64,000 nt of DNA from CALANV01 sp036381615 (GTDB lineage: Bacteria > Pseudomonadota > Alphaproteobacteria > CACIAM-22H2). Positions 8,017 to 16,505 of the stretch are shown in pieces (positions within the stretch are counted from its first letter, which is position 1; each line of letters starts with the position of its first letter). The notes under the pieces were generated by a model. It saw only the letters and a list, made by a program, of their open reading frames with translations, ran no database searches and was not told the origin of the DNA. The stretch covers positions 32,366-96,365 of the forward strand of contig DASVCL010000085.1 of the NCBI GenBank assembly GCA_036381615.1, read 5' to 3'. A program made the position numbers and the translations under genes.

Positions 8017-9108
8017 ATGACTACCGATCACCGGGGGCCGCTGCTCGCCGTCGAAAGCATTTCCAAGTCTTTCGCCGGCGTACCGGCGCTTGCGGATGTC
8101 GATCTCCAGATCGGCCCGGGCGAGCTTTTTGCGCTGCTCGGCGCCTCAGGCAGCGGGAAGACGACGCTGCTGCGGATCATCGCCGGACTGGAAAGGCCGG
8201 ATTCGGGCCGTATCCGTATCGAGGGGCGCGACGTAACCGGCCTGCCCGCGTATGAGCGCCCCGTGAACACGGTGTTCCAGTCCTACGCGCTGTTTCCGCA
8301 CATGACGGTGCGGGGCAACATCGCGTTCGGCCTCAAGCAGGACCGGCTGCCGCGCGAGACGATCGATGCGCGGATCCGGGAGATGCTGGAACTCGTTCAA
8401 ATGTCCGAGTATGCGGCACGCCGTCCGCATCAACTCTCGGGGGGACAACGCCAGCGCGTGGCGCTTGCGCGCAGTCTCGCCAAGCTGCCGAAGCTGCTTC
8501 TGCTGGACGAGCCGATGGCGGCCCTGGACCGCAAGCTGCGCGAACAGATGCGCGTCGAGCTCGTCGCGATCCAGAAGCGGGTCGGCATCACGTTCATTCT
8601 GGTGACTCACGACCAGGAGGAGGCCATGTCGCTGGCGGGCCGCCTTGCGGTCATGGAGCGCGGGCGCATCGTCCAGGTCGGCACGCCGCGCGAGATCTAC
8701 GATCGTCCGGCCTCACGCTTCGTCGCCAGCTTCATCGGTCAGATCAACCTGTTCGAAGGCCGGGTCATCGAGCGTGTCGGCCGGATGCTGACCATCCGAC
8801 CGGACGATGGTGGGCCGGACATACGCGCGACGGATGGTGCCGCTGCGGATATCGGCGATGCAGTGTCGGTCGCCGTGCGGCCCGAGAAGATCCGCGTCGG
8901 CGGGGCGGGGCCGGGGGCAAACGTGCGGCGCGGCGTGGTGCGGCACATCGAGTTCCTCGGCGAATCCTCGGCCGTGCATGTCGAGATCGGCGCCGGCGCT
9001 CGGGTTCGCGTCAGCGTTCCGCACGGGAATGGCGCCGGCATGCCGTCGAGCGGCGACATCGTCGAAATCTCGTGGCCGGCCGATGCCGGTGTCGTGCTAC
9101 GGAAATAG
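8017..9108 (+). CDS. potA: ABC importer ATP-binding protein, PotA family
   Basis: 363 residues. Walker A GASGSGKTT is near residue 45, Q-loop FQSYALFPHMT near 90, signature LSGGQRQRVALARSL near 143 and Walker B LLLLDEPMAALD near 165. The switch His is in VTHDQEEAM, followed by a C-terminal TOBE region (about 290-363), as in PotA. It energises the importer formed with the flanking permeases. The start lies 7 nt after the binding-protein stop. Confidence 0.92.
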   Translation: MTTDHRGPLLAVESISKSFAGVPALADVDLQIGPGELFALLGASGSGKTTLLRIIAGLERPDSGRIRIEGRDVTGLPAYERPVNTVFQSYALFPHMTVRGNIAFGLKQDRLPRETIDARIREMLELVQMSEYAARRPHQLSGGQRQRVALARSLAKLPKLLLLDEPMAALDRKLREQMRVELVAIQKRVGITFILVTHDQEEAMSLAGRLAVMERGRIVQVGTPREIYDRPASRFVASFIGQINLFEGRVIERVGRMLTIRPDDGGPDIRATDGAAADIGDAVSVAVRPEKIRVGGAGPGANVRRGVVRHIEFLGESSAVHVEIGAGARVRVSVPHGNGAGMPSSGDIVEISWPADAGVVLRK

Positions 9109-9112
9109 ACAG

Positions 9113-9988
9113 GTGACCGTCTGGCGCGAGCACGGCCCGATGCGCGCAGCCGTTCTCGGCGTGCCATGGCTCTGGCTGTCGGCCTTCATCCTGCTGCCGT
9201 TCTCGATCGTCGTCGCGATCAGCCTCTCCGTCGCGACCGATTCCCAGCCGCCTTACGCCTTCGGCCCCGTGCTCGACAGTTACCGTTTGATCGTCGAGGA
9301 CACGCTTTATCTTGCGGCGCTCGGAAACGCGATACGGATCGCGGCGACGTCAAGTTTCGTCTGCCTGCTCATCGGCTATCCGATGGCCTACGCGATCGCG
9401 CGGGCGCAGGCCCGCTGGCGCGGTCTGCTGCTGGCCCTGGTGATCCTGCCGTTCTGGACCTCGTTCCTCATCCGGATCTACGCTTGGATGACGCTTCTGC
9501 GGCCGACCGGACTCATCAACCAGGTGCTGATCGACCTCGGCATCATCGGCGCGCCGCTGCAATTGATGAACAATGCCTTCGCCGTTCATCTCGGCATCAT
9601 CTATGCGTATCTGCCGTTCATGATCCTGCCGCTCTATGCGAGCATCGAAAGGCTCGACCCGAACCTGCTCGAGGCCGCGGCCGACCTCGGGAGCCGGCCC
9701 TGGCGTCGCTTCCTGTCGGTGACGCTGCCGCTCACGCTGTCGGGGGTTGTGGCAGGCATGCTCCTCGTCTTCGTTCCGGCCGTCGGCGAATTCGTCATTC
9801 CGGAACTGCTCGGCGGCCCGGATACACCGATGATCGGCCGGCTGCTGTGGATCGAGTTCTTCAATAACCGGGATTGGCCGGTCGCGGCCTCGATTGCGGT
9901 CGCCCTGACCGCGCTTCTCGTCGTGCCGGTCGCGATCCTGCAGCACATGCTCGCCCCGCGCGAGGGGGCGCGAGAGGTCGGCCCATGA
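9113..9988 (+). CDS. potB: ABC importer permease, PotB family
   Basis: About 291 residues with six predicted membrane spans and the EAA-loop AAADLGSRPWRRFLSVTLPL characteristic of binding-protein-dependent permeases. I use GTG 9113, just after the potA stop. ATG 9140 would give a 282-residue protein closer to typical PotB; neither has a clear ribosome site. The stop overlaps the next ATG as ATGA. Confidence 0.88.
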   Translation: MTVWREHGPMRAAVLGVPWLWLSAFILLPFSIVVAISLSVATDSQPPYAFGPVLDSYRLIVEDTLYLAALGNAIRIAATSSFVCLLIGYPMAYAIARAQARWRGLLLALVILPFWTSFLIRIYAWMTLLRPTGLINQVLIDLGIIGAPLQLMNNAFAVHLGIIYAYLPFMILPLYASIERLDPNLLEAAADLGSRPWRRFLSVTLPLTLSGVVAGMLLVFVPAVGEFVIPELLGGPDTPMIGRLLWIEFFNNRDWPVAASIAVALTALLVVPVAILQHMLAPREGAREVGP

Positions 9989-10785
9989 CGCGCCATCGCG
10001 CCGGCGGCCTCCTGATCGTACTCGGGCTGGGCTATGCGTTCCTCTACCTCCCGATTCTCCTGCTCATCGTCTTTTCCTTCAACGAGTCGCGCCTCGTCAC
10101 CGTCTGGACCGGGTTCTCGACGAAGTGGTACGGCGAGCTCCTTCGGAACGAGCGAATCCTCGACGCGGCGTGGCTCAGCCTCGTCGTCGCCGCATGCAGC
10201 GCCACACTTGCGGTCGCAATCGGCACACTTGCCGGCGTCGCGCTGGCCCGGTACGGCCGCTTTCGGCTGCGATGGCTCTTCGCCGGGTTGCTGGCGGCAC
10301 CGTTGATCATGCCGGAGGTCATTACCGGTCTCTCGCTGCTGCTGATGTTCGTGTCCATGGATCAGGCCGTGGGCTGGCCGGCATCGAGAGGGTTCGGCAT
10401 GATCGTGGTCGCGCATGCGACGTTGTCCATGGCCTTCGTCGCCGTGATCGTCCAGGCACGGCTCGCCGGCTTCGATCGGGCGGTGGAGGAGGCCGCCGCG
10501 GATCTGGGGGCGCGCCCTGCGACGGTGTTCTGGCGGATCACCCTGCCGCTGATTGCACCGGCGCTGGTGGCGGGCTGGCTGCTCGCCTTCACGCTGTCGC
10601 TGGACGACGTCGTGATCGCAAGTTTTGTGGCTGGGCCCGGGACGACCACGCTGCCCCTTGTGATCTTCTCGAGCGTGCGGCTGGGTCTGTCCCCCCAAGT
10701 TAACGCTCTGGCAGCGATTATCGTTGTAGTTGTGAGTGCCCTCGCCGCGCTGGCGGCGTGGGCCAACCGCGGCCGGTTCGCATAG
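9985..10785 (+). CDS. potC: ABC importer permease, PotC family
   Basis: 266 residues and six membrane spans, with the EAA-loop AAADLGARPATVFWRITLPL around residues 165-185. Together with PotB it forms the membrane channel of the importer. It overlaps potB by 4 nt. It is the last gene of the transporter; the following 180 bp carry no recognisable gene. Confidence 0.88.
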   Translation: MTRHRAGGLLIVLGLGYAFLYLPILLLIVFSFNESRLVTVWTGFSTKWYGELLRNERILDAAWLSLVVAACSATLAVAIGTLAGVALARYGRFRLRWLFAGLLAAPLIMPEVITGLSLLLMFVSMDQAVGWPASRGFGMIVVAHATLSMAFVAVIVQARLAGFDRAVEEAAADLGARPATVFWRITLPLIAPALVAGWLLAFTLSLDDVVIASFVAGPGTTTLPLVIFSSVRLGLSPQVNALAAIIVVVVSALAALAAWANRGRFA

Positions 10786-10965
10786 GGACCGCAGGTCTTA
10801 ACAAATCCTGCGCAAATTCCCGAAAAAACCGGCAGGTCTAGGGCCAGCCTGCGACTGCCCGATGGGGGTGCGGGGGATGGACCGGGCCATTTGTTACGGG
10901 AGAGTCACAGGCGCCGGCCGGCGAGTTGTGCAACCATGGGGCGTGACGACGAGGGGGGGAAACTA

Positions 10966-12033
10966 ATGAGAACAAATCGTCCAGCCCTGTTTTCAGAACG
11001 CCAGATCATCGTGCGCTCGCCGCGCGGCATGCGTTTCGTACGCCTGTCGCCAGCCGTCCAGTGGGCGGCGGTCGCCAGCATGGCTTTTGTCGCATGCGCG
11101 CTCGGCTGGTTCCTCAATATGCATGTGGACATGGCCCGGGAGGCGCGGTACGCCCGCGTGCTGACCGAGCGGCTCCATGCCTTCCAGCAGGCCGCCGCCG
11201 GATCCGGGATCCACAGGCCGGAGGCCGGGGCGGCCGAACCGCTGACGAAACGTGTCGAGGAACTGGAGCGGCGGTTGGCCGAGAGCGAGGCGGCGCGCCA
11301 GCGACTCGAGGCGGAGCATAAGCGCGTCATAGCCGAGAAGTCAGCCACCGAGCGTCGCGTCAAGGGGGCCAATGTCGATCAGGACGCGGTTGCGAAGCTG
11401 ATCGAGCAGGCCAAGGAGCTGATCGAGCGCGGCTCGCGTTCGGTTTCGCAGCTCGGGCTCGACGTCGAGCGCCTGCTCGCCGCCGGCCGCTCGCACGGCG
11501 GAGCCGGGGGGCCGTTCATTCAGGTTCCGCGCACAATGCGCACCAACCCGTCGCATGCCGAGCTGGCGCAGCTCGGCAAGCAGGTTAACCGGCTGGTTGC
11601 ATTGCGGCGGGCCCTGCAGGCCCTGCCTGTCGGGGTCCCGCTCACCCGTTATCAGATCGGGAGTCCGTTCGGCGTTCGTCGCGATCCGCTCAACGGCGAG
11701 CTGGCGATGCACAACGGCATCGATCTCGTCGCCCCGCCGGGAACCGCGGTATTGGCGGCCGCACGGGGGAAGGTGACGATTGCCGCCCGTAGCGGCCAAT
11801 ACGGCAATCTCGTCGAGATCGACCACGGTTTCGGCTTGCGAACCCGCTACGGCCACCTCTCGCGCATCGCCGTGCGGCCGGGTCAGACCGTCGGGCCGCG
11901 GACGCAGATCGGCGCCGTCGGTTCGACCGGCCGCGGTACGGGCCCGCATCTGCATTACGAAGTGCTGTTCAAGGGCAAGGCAATCGACCCCAAACGGTTC
12001 CTGGAGGCGCGCGCGCATGTTTTCCAGATCTAA
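10966..12033 (+). CDS. M23-family murein endopeptidase (LytM-like) with membrane anchor
   Basis: 355 residues. A single N-terminal membrane span (about residues 25-45, WAAVASMAFVACALGWFL) is followed by a coiled coil (about 85-150) and a C-terminal M23 domain. The domain shows GSPFGVRRDPLNG, MHNGIDLVAPPG (His and Asp zinc ligands), YGHLSRI and the HxH motif GPHLHYEV. Such enzymes cut peptide cross-links in the cell wall. ATG 10966 has GAGGGGGGA directly upstream. The end overlaps the bactofilin gene by 17 nt, the same pairing seen for cell-shape peptidases and bactofilins elsewhere. Confidence 0.92.
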   Translation: MRTNRPALFSERQIIVRSPRGMRFVRLSPAVQWAAVASMAFVACALGWFLNMHVDMAREARYARVLTERLHAFQQAAAGSGIHRPEAGAAEPLTKRVEELERRLAESEAARQRLEAEHKRVIAEKSATERRVKGANVDQDAVAKLIEQAKELIERGSRSVSQLGLDVERLLAAGRSHGGAGGPFIQVPRTMRTNPSHAELAQLGKQVNRLVALRRALQALPVGVPLTRYQIGSPFGVRRDPLNGELAMHNGIDLVAPPGTAVLAAARGKVTIAARSGQYGNLVEIDHGFGLRTRYGHLSRIAVRPGQTVGPRTQIGAVGSTGRGTGPHLHYEVLFKGKAIDPKRFLEARAHVFQI

Positions 12034-12523
12034 GGGCAATGGCAGGGAAGGTTCGACGTCGGCCAGGCGCGGCATGCCGTCGATCGTCAGTTCCGATTTC
12101 CGCGTCGTCGGCAACGTTACCAGCGATGGCGACGTGCAGCTCGACGGCGCCATCGAGGGCAATCTCAAGGCGAAGGCAGTCACGATCGGCGAGAGCGGCG
12201 CCGTGCGCGGCGAGGTCAAGGCCGACACGATTCACATACGCGGCGTGGTGACCGGCCCGATCCGGGCGAAAATCGTCCAGATCGCCAAGACCGCCAAGGT
12301 CACGGGCGACGTCTTCTACGAATCGCTGACGGTCGAAACAGGTGCGGTCATCGATGGCGCGTGCAAGCGCTGGGACGCGGAAAAGGGGCACGTCCCGTCG
12401 CCGTCGGGCAGGGCGTACGCCGCATCCGAGTCCAAGACGTATGGCGAGACCAGGCCGAACGGGCAGACGAAGCCCGATATCGGCCTTTCCGGCATGGCGG
12501 CCGCACCGGCCGGCGGCCTTTAG
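12017..12523 (+). CDS. bacA: Bactofilin
   Basis: 168 residues. The central bactofilin beta-helix (about 20-115) has the repeating pattern DGDVQLDGAIEGN, VRGEVKADTIHIRG and KVTGDVFYESLTVE. A short disordered N-terminus rich in Arg/Ser and a polar C-terminal tail flank it. Bactofilins polymerise without nucleotide and position wall enzymes. The 17-nt overlap with the M23 peptidase gene strongly suggests the two work together in local peptidoglycan remodelling. Confidence 0.9.
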   Translation: MFSRSKGNGREGSTSARRGMPSIVSSDFRVVGNVTSDGDVQLDGAIEGNLKAKAVTIGESGAVRGEVKADTIHIRGVVTGPIRAKIVQIAKTAKVTGDVFYESLTVETGAVIDGACKRWDAEKGHVPSPSGRAYAASESKTYGETRPNGQTKPDIGLSGMAAAPAGGL

Positions 12524-12532
12524 CCGGAGACG

Positions 12533-13021
12533 CTAGGCGCCGTGCGCCAGGTCCGGCCGATAGCTGCCGAGATCGGCGTACTCGACGAGTTCCAGCGTAT
12601 TCCCTTCGGGGTCCCGGAAAAACAGGACCCGAAGACCCGGCCTGTTCTCGATCGGCCCGTCACTCATGAGCTGGACGCCGGCCGCGCGAAGCCGCCGGTG
12701 CTCGGCCGCGATATCCCGGACGATGAACGTAAGATAGGCGAGGCCGGCCCGTTCCAGCAGCCAGTGCGGCCGTTCCGTCGCGTTCGTCGATGGCGCCGAC
12801 AGCAGCTTGATGCGTTCGCCGTACGGCGTCTGGACGCGCACGACGGTCGCGCCATCGGTTGCCATCGCACTGGCCGCGGTCTTGTCCGAGGGCACCTGCA
12901 CGGTCGATATTTCCTCGAACCCGAGCACGCGCGTGTAGAACTCTCTCATTTGGTCGAGGTCGCGGACCGCGATCCCGACCTCCATCGGCGCCACCATCTT
13001 CATCGGTTCCGTTTGTGCCAT
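12533..13021 (-). CDS. VOC-superfamily protein (glyoxalase/dioxygenase fold)
   Basis: 162 residues of the vicinal-oxygen-chelate fold with paired beta-alpha-beta-beta-beta modules. VGIAVRDLDQMREFYTRVLG opens the first and YLTFIVRDIAAEHRRL the second; FFRDPEGNTLELVEY gives the C-terminal metal-ligand Glu. The likely start is ATG 13021. The gene is co-directional with the SDR gene upstream (37 bp), so the two may act on the same substrate. The reaction cannot be assigned. Confidence 0.82.
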   Translation of the reverse strand: MAQTEPMKMVAPMEVGIAVRDLDQMREFYTRVLGFEEISTVQVPSDKTAASAMATDGATVVRVQTPYGERIKLLSAPSTNATERPHWLLERAGLAYLTFIVRDIAAEHRRLRAAGVQLMSDGPIENRPGLRVLFFRDPEGNTLELVEYADLGSYRPDLAHGA

Positions 13022-13058
13022 GGCGTTTTCCTTGGGCTGACAATGCTCGGGAACGGCG

Positions 13059-13838
13059 TCACACGATGTATTGCGTGTCAGCGTCAACGGCGATGGCCTG
13101 GCCGGAAATGTTGAGTCCGCCCGGTCCGGCGAGAAACAGGGCCATCGCCGCGATGTCATCCGCCGTCACCATGCGCCGGAGCGATGCTTGGGCGACGTAT
13201 TTCTTCTCCATCTCGGCATACGGGACGCCGAGCGATTCGGCCTTCGCCGCGATCACGCGCCGGATGCGCGGGCCGTCGACGGCGCCCGGCAGAATGGCGT
13301 TGACGCGAATGTTGTCGGGGCCGAGCTCGATCGCGAGGCTCTTGGTGAAACCGACGACGCCCCATTTCGAGGCGGAATAGGGCGTGCGTCGCGCGAATCC
13401 GAACCGACCGGCGGCGGAGGATAGATTGATGATGACGCCGCCGCCGGCCTGCCGCAGCAGCGGCACCGCGCGCCGCGTGCAGAGAAACTGTCCTTCGAGA
13501 TTCACGGCGAGCGTACGGCGCCAATCCTCGAGCGAGATCTCCTCGACGGGCGCGGTGGGCCCGGCGATGCCGGCATTGTTGACGAGGACGTCGAGTCCAC
13601 CCAGCGCGGACACGGCTTCGTCGAACAATCGATCGACGTCGCCAGGCACTGCGACATCAGCCCTCGTGACGCCGACGGTCGGATTGGCCTTGCCGAATTC
13701 GGCAAGCGCAGCATCGTCGATGTCGCATATGTGGACTCTAGCGCCGTTGGCCGAGAACCGCTCCGCGATCCGGCGACCGATCCCGGCCGCACCGGCGGTG
13801 ACGACGACCCTGAGCCCTGGCTCGAGCACCGTATCCAT
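13059..13838 (-). CDS. SDR-family NAD(P)-dependent oxidoreductase
   Basis: 259 residues, classical short-chain dehydrogenase. TAGAAGIGR (about 14-22) binds the dinucleotide; CDIDD at 38-42 suggests NAD preference. NNAG lies at 87-90, the catalytic Ser is S140/S141, and the YxxxK pair is Y154/K158. ATG 13838 sits behind a strong GGAGGAGG. Substrate is unknown. Confidence 0.88.
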   Translation of the reverse strand: MDTVLEPGLRVVVTAGAAGIGRRIAERFSANGARVHICDIDDAALAEFGKANPTVGVTRADVAVPGDVDRLFDEAVSALGGLDVLVNNAGIAGPTAPVEEISLEDWRRTLAVNLEGQFLCTRRAVPLLRQAGGGVIINLSSAAGRFGFARRTPYSASKWGVVGFTKSLAIELGPDNIRVNAILPGAVDGPRIRRVIAAKAESLGVPYAEMEKKYVAQASLRRMVTADDIAAMALFLAGPGGLNISGQAIAVDADTQYIV

Positions 13839-14170
13839 TCCTCCTCCTGAATTCATGATCTGCGGCCGCTCTGTCGGCGCCTTCCTCACTTTTCGCACGA
13901 AATCCGTGGCGGCTGGTAGGCTGCGGCAGGGAGCAGCCTTCCGATTCGTCCCTTGCGGCAGGCGCCGCTACCACGTCTCGGTGGTTGCAACGCAAGCACC
14001 TCTGCGACATACCGGAGACCGCGGAACGGTCCGGGAACTTCTTGCGGCGCTCGGTAATCGAACCATTGCAAGCTTGTGGGTTGATCCTGCCGGCGGCCGG
14101 CCCAGCTCCATGGGAAAGGGGTGTGGCCGTAGAATGAAAGAGAGAGTGAAAGAGAATTAGGAAGATTCTA
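13839..14170. other. 332-bp divergent intergenic region, no gene seen
   Basis: This lies between the divergent SDR gene and folE. It holds the SDR ribosome site at its left end and a purine-rich leader with AGGAAG before folE. Two GGAAC boxes near 14020-14040 lack a matching CGTT at the EcfG spacing. I find no convincing open frame or hairpin. Confidence 0.5.
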
Positions 14171-14809
14171 ATGGAATTCACTGAAAGGGCTGCCACTTCC
14201 CGAGATATTCGTTGGCGAAAACAGGCCCAGGACGAAACGCGGCCAACCCGAGCGGAGGCGGAGGCGGCGGTTCGGACGCTGATCCGCTGGGCAGGGGACG
14301 ACCCGGATCGCGAGGGGCTGGCGGAGACGCCGGCGCGGGTGGTGCGGGCCTACGAGGAGTGGTTTTCGGGCTACGCCATCGACCCCGAGGAGTTCCTGCG
14401 CCGGACCTTCGAGGAGACCGACGGCTACGACGAGATGGTGGTGCTGCGCGACATCCGGTTCGAGTCCTTCTGCGAGCACCACATCGCCCCGATCATCGGG
14501 CGCGCCCATGTCGCCTACCTGCCGCACAAGCGCGTCGTCGGCATTTCAAAACTGGCGCGGGTCGTGGAGGCCTATGCGGCGCGCCTGCAGATCCAGGAAA
14601 AGCTGACCGCGCAGATTGCCCGGACCATTCATGACGTGCTGCGTCCGCGCGGGGTCGCCGTCGTGATCGAGGCGACGCACCAGTGCATGACGACGCGCGG
14701 CGTCCACAAGAGCGGCGTCAGCATGGTCACGAGCCAGATGCTGGGCAGCTTTCGGACCGATCCGAGGACCCGGCGCGAATTCCTTTCGATCATCGCCGAG
14801 CGGGCTTAA
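14171..14809 (+). CDS. folE: GTP cyclohydrolase I
   Basis: 212 residues. Converts GTP to 7,8-dihydroneopterin triphosphate, the first step of folate/pterin synthesis. Zinc ligands Cys101 and His104 (FCEHH) and Cys172 (HQCMTTRG) are present, as are YLPHKRVVGISKLAR and the ETPARV signature near residue 52. ATG 14171 follows AGGAAG. The length fits the unimodular type I family. Confidence 0.95.
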   Translation: MEFTERAATSRDIRWRKQAQDETRPTRAEAEAAVRTLIRWAGDDPDREGLAETPARVVRAYEEWFSGYAIDPEEFLRRTFEETDGYDEMVVLRDIRFESFCEHHIAPIIGRAHVAYLPHKRVVGISKLARVVEAYAARLQIQEKLTAQIARTIHDVLRPRGVAVVIEATHQCMTTRGVHKSGVSMVTSQMLGSFRTDPRTRREFLSIIAERA

Positions 14810-14829
14810 GCCGCTCGGCCGACCGCATC

Positions 14830-15330
14830 TCATTGCCGTTCGGAGGGCGGCGGCACCGATCGCCAGGCAAGGAGCCGCTTGCGCGCGTCCACCGGCAAAT
14901 CCGCTGCGGCTTCGGCGATCGCTCGCTGTATCGTCGCTTGCAGAACGTCGTTGCGTCGTCGCAGTTCGGTGAACGCGGCGTCCAGCGCCGCGCGATCGAA
15001 CGGGTCCTGCGCGAGCGCATTGCGGACCATGTCGCGGGCCTCACGGACGGCCGCTGCAGCTTTCTCGAGCTCGGGCCGATGGCTGGCCATGGTTGCCTCG
15101 AACGCCGTGCGATGCTCGGGCGGCAGCGTGGCAGCCATGCGCCTGATGAGCGATCGTCCCGGCATGTCGCCGCCAGGTCCCCGGTTCGGCGCGCCGGCCG
15201 CGGCCGGGACGGCGGAGGGCTCATCCGAGAACCAGCTGCCGCCGACGATGCCGGCAAGGAAAACGTTCAGCCCAAGCGAAGCGACAAGAACGACCGGCAT
15301 CCAACGCCGGCTTCTCGCACCGTTCACCAT
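14830..15330 (-). CDS. Periplasmic metal-sensor/resistance protein (Spy/CnrX-like)
   Basis: 166 residues. An N-terminal membrane span (about 9-30, MPVVLVASLGLNVFLAGIVGG) anchors a periplasmic all-helical domain with long charged helices (LPPEHRTAFEATMASHRPEL), the layout of CnrX/ZraP/Spy-type heavy-metal sensors. It ends an operon of sigma factor, anti-sigma-like membrane protein and this gene, overlapping the middle gene by 7 nt. By analogy with CnrYXH it may modulate sigma release in response to metal or envelope stress (inference). Confidence 0.75.
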   Translation of the reverse strand: MVNGARSRRWMPVVLVASLGLNVFLAGIVGGSWFSDEPSAVPAAAGAPNRGPGGDMPGRSLIRRMAATLPPEHRTAFEATMASHRPELEKAAAAVREARDMVRNALAQDPFDRAALDAAFTELRRRNDVLQATIQRAIAEAAADLPVDARKRLLAWRSVPPPSERQ

Positions 15331-15752
15331 GTTGCATCCTCGATCGTACTGAGCAACGCCAGCCGGTCGACCAGCTCGGCGTCCGTGCGGTCGCGAAGAT
15401 TGAAATCCGGTCCCGCCCAGCCAACGAGAAATCCGGCCACGGCGGCGGCGGCAAGGCCCGCCACGCTCGGCCACGCCAGCACGGACCGCCGGCGGAACAG
15501 CGGACGGAACACGCCGGGCCGCGGCCGGCTCGCCGTTATCCGCGCGCTCAACCGCGCAGCGTCGAAGGGCGGTTCGACCGGGTTCGTCCACGCCCGTAGC
15601 GCATGATCCAGGTCCATCGCCTCGCGCAACGTCGCGCGCACTTCGGGCGCGCACGCAAGCAGCGCACGTGCCGCCTCACGCTCCTCGGCCGGCCAGCGCA
15701 TCGGGTCGGCACCGTAGGCGTTCAGAATTTCGATCAATCGTTCCGGGTTCAT
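15324..15752 (-). CDS. Putative anti-sigma factor, single-pass membrane protein
   Basis: 142 residues. The N-terminal cytosolic part (NPERLIEILNAYGADPMRWP) is helical, and one membrane span lies near 98-118 (SVAGLAAAAVAGFLVGWAG). It overlaps the upstream ECF sigma gene by 4 nt and the downstream sensor gene by 7 nt. No zinc-binding HxxxCxxC is present, so it would not be a ZAS-type anti-sigma. The role is inferred from position and topology. Confidence 0.7.
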   Translation of the reverse strand: MNPERLIEILNAYGADPMRWPAEEREAARALLACAPEVRATLREAMDLDHALRAWTNPVEPPFDAARLSARITASRPRPGVFRPLFRRRSVLAWPSVAGLAAAAVAGFLVGWAGPDFNLRDRTDAELVDRLALLSTIEDATW

Positions 15753-16321
15753 CCGCCGGCTTCCTCCACATTCAGATCCGCCAAAGCCGTGCGCAACTGC
15801 CGTCGGGCGCGGACGAGCAGGGACTCGAGTGCCCCGACGCTGACATCGAGAATGGCCGCGGCCTCGACGTTGCTGACCCCTTCGTAGTGACACAGGACGA
15901 GTGCTGCCCGTTGCCGGTCCGGCAGGTTCGCGACCGCGGATGCCACCCGCGCCGCGATCTGGCGCTGCGTCGCCGTCGCGAGACCGTCCGGCGCCGGGTC
16001 TGCGACATGCGCGGCCGCATCGAGCCCTGCCGGTTCAGGACGACGCTTCCGGTCGAGGCAAAGATTGACGACGACCCGGTAGAGCCAGGTTGCGAAGGTC
16101 GCGCCCCCGGCCGGATCGGCGCGGCGGCGCCAATCGGGAGCCTTGATCCATGCCCGCAGGAACGCCTCTTGCACGATCTCCTCCGCATCGCTGCGGCTGC
16201 CCACGATCCGTGCCGCCAGCGCGGACGCCCGTGGAAGGTGACGCGCCACGAGGCAGCCGAAGGCAGCTGCGTCGCCGCCGCCGGCCGCCAACATCAGGTC
16301 ATCGTCGCTCTTGCTCTGCAT
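15749..16321 (-). CDS. ECF-family RNA polymerase sigma factor
   Basis: 190 residues. Sigma region 2 (about 20-90) includes SRSDAEEIVQEAFLRAWIKA for core binding and -10 recognition. Region 4 (about 125-180) includes LPDRQRAALVLCHYEGVSN and the helix-turn-helix VEAAAILDVSVGALESLL. It is first in a three-gene overlapping operon with an anti-sigma-like protein and a periplasmic sensor. It is distinct from EcfG. A divergent DMT transporter gene starts at 16506. Confidence 0.9.
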   Translation of the reverse strand: MQSKSDDDLMLAAGGGDAAAFGCLVARHLPRASALAARIVGSRSDAEEIVQEAFLRAWIKAPDWRRRADPAGGATFATWLYRVVVNLCLDRKRRPEPAGLDAAAHVADPAPDGLATATQRQIAARVASAVANLPDRQRAALVLCHYEGVSNVEAAAILDVSVGALESLLVRARRQLRTALADLNVEEAGG

Positions 16322-16505
16322 CCGGGCGATCGGTCGGGGCGCTTTCTGCGGTTACACGCGGGGAGCGGTAGAATCCTGCGCCGTCATGCACCGGAAATAT
16401 GATCATTCCAAGGCCGGGTGTGGTAGAAGCGAGCGGGGCTGATCCAGGTCCCACGGCCGGTTCCCGCGGTGAAAATCAACCGATCCTCGCCCTGAAAGCA
16501 GCGAC

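Noticed and set aside
14016..14060. EcfG promoter before folE
   Set aside because: GGAAC boxes occur, but no CGTT/GGTT at 16-17 nt spacing follows either one.
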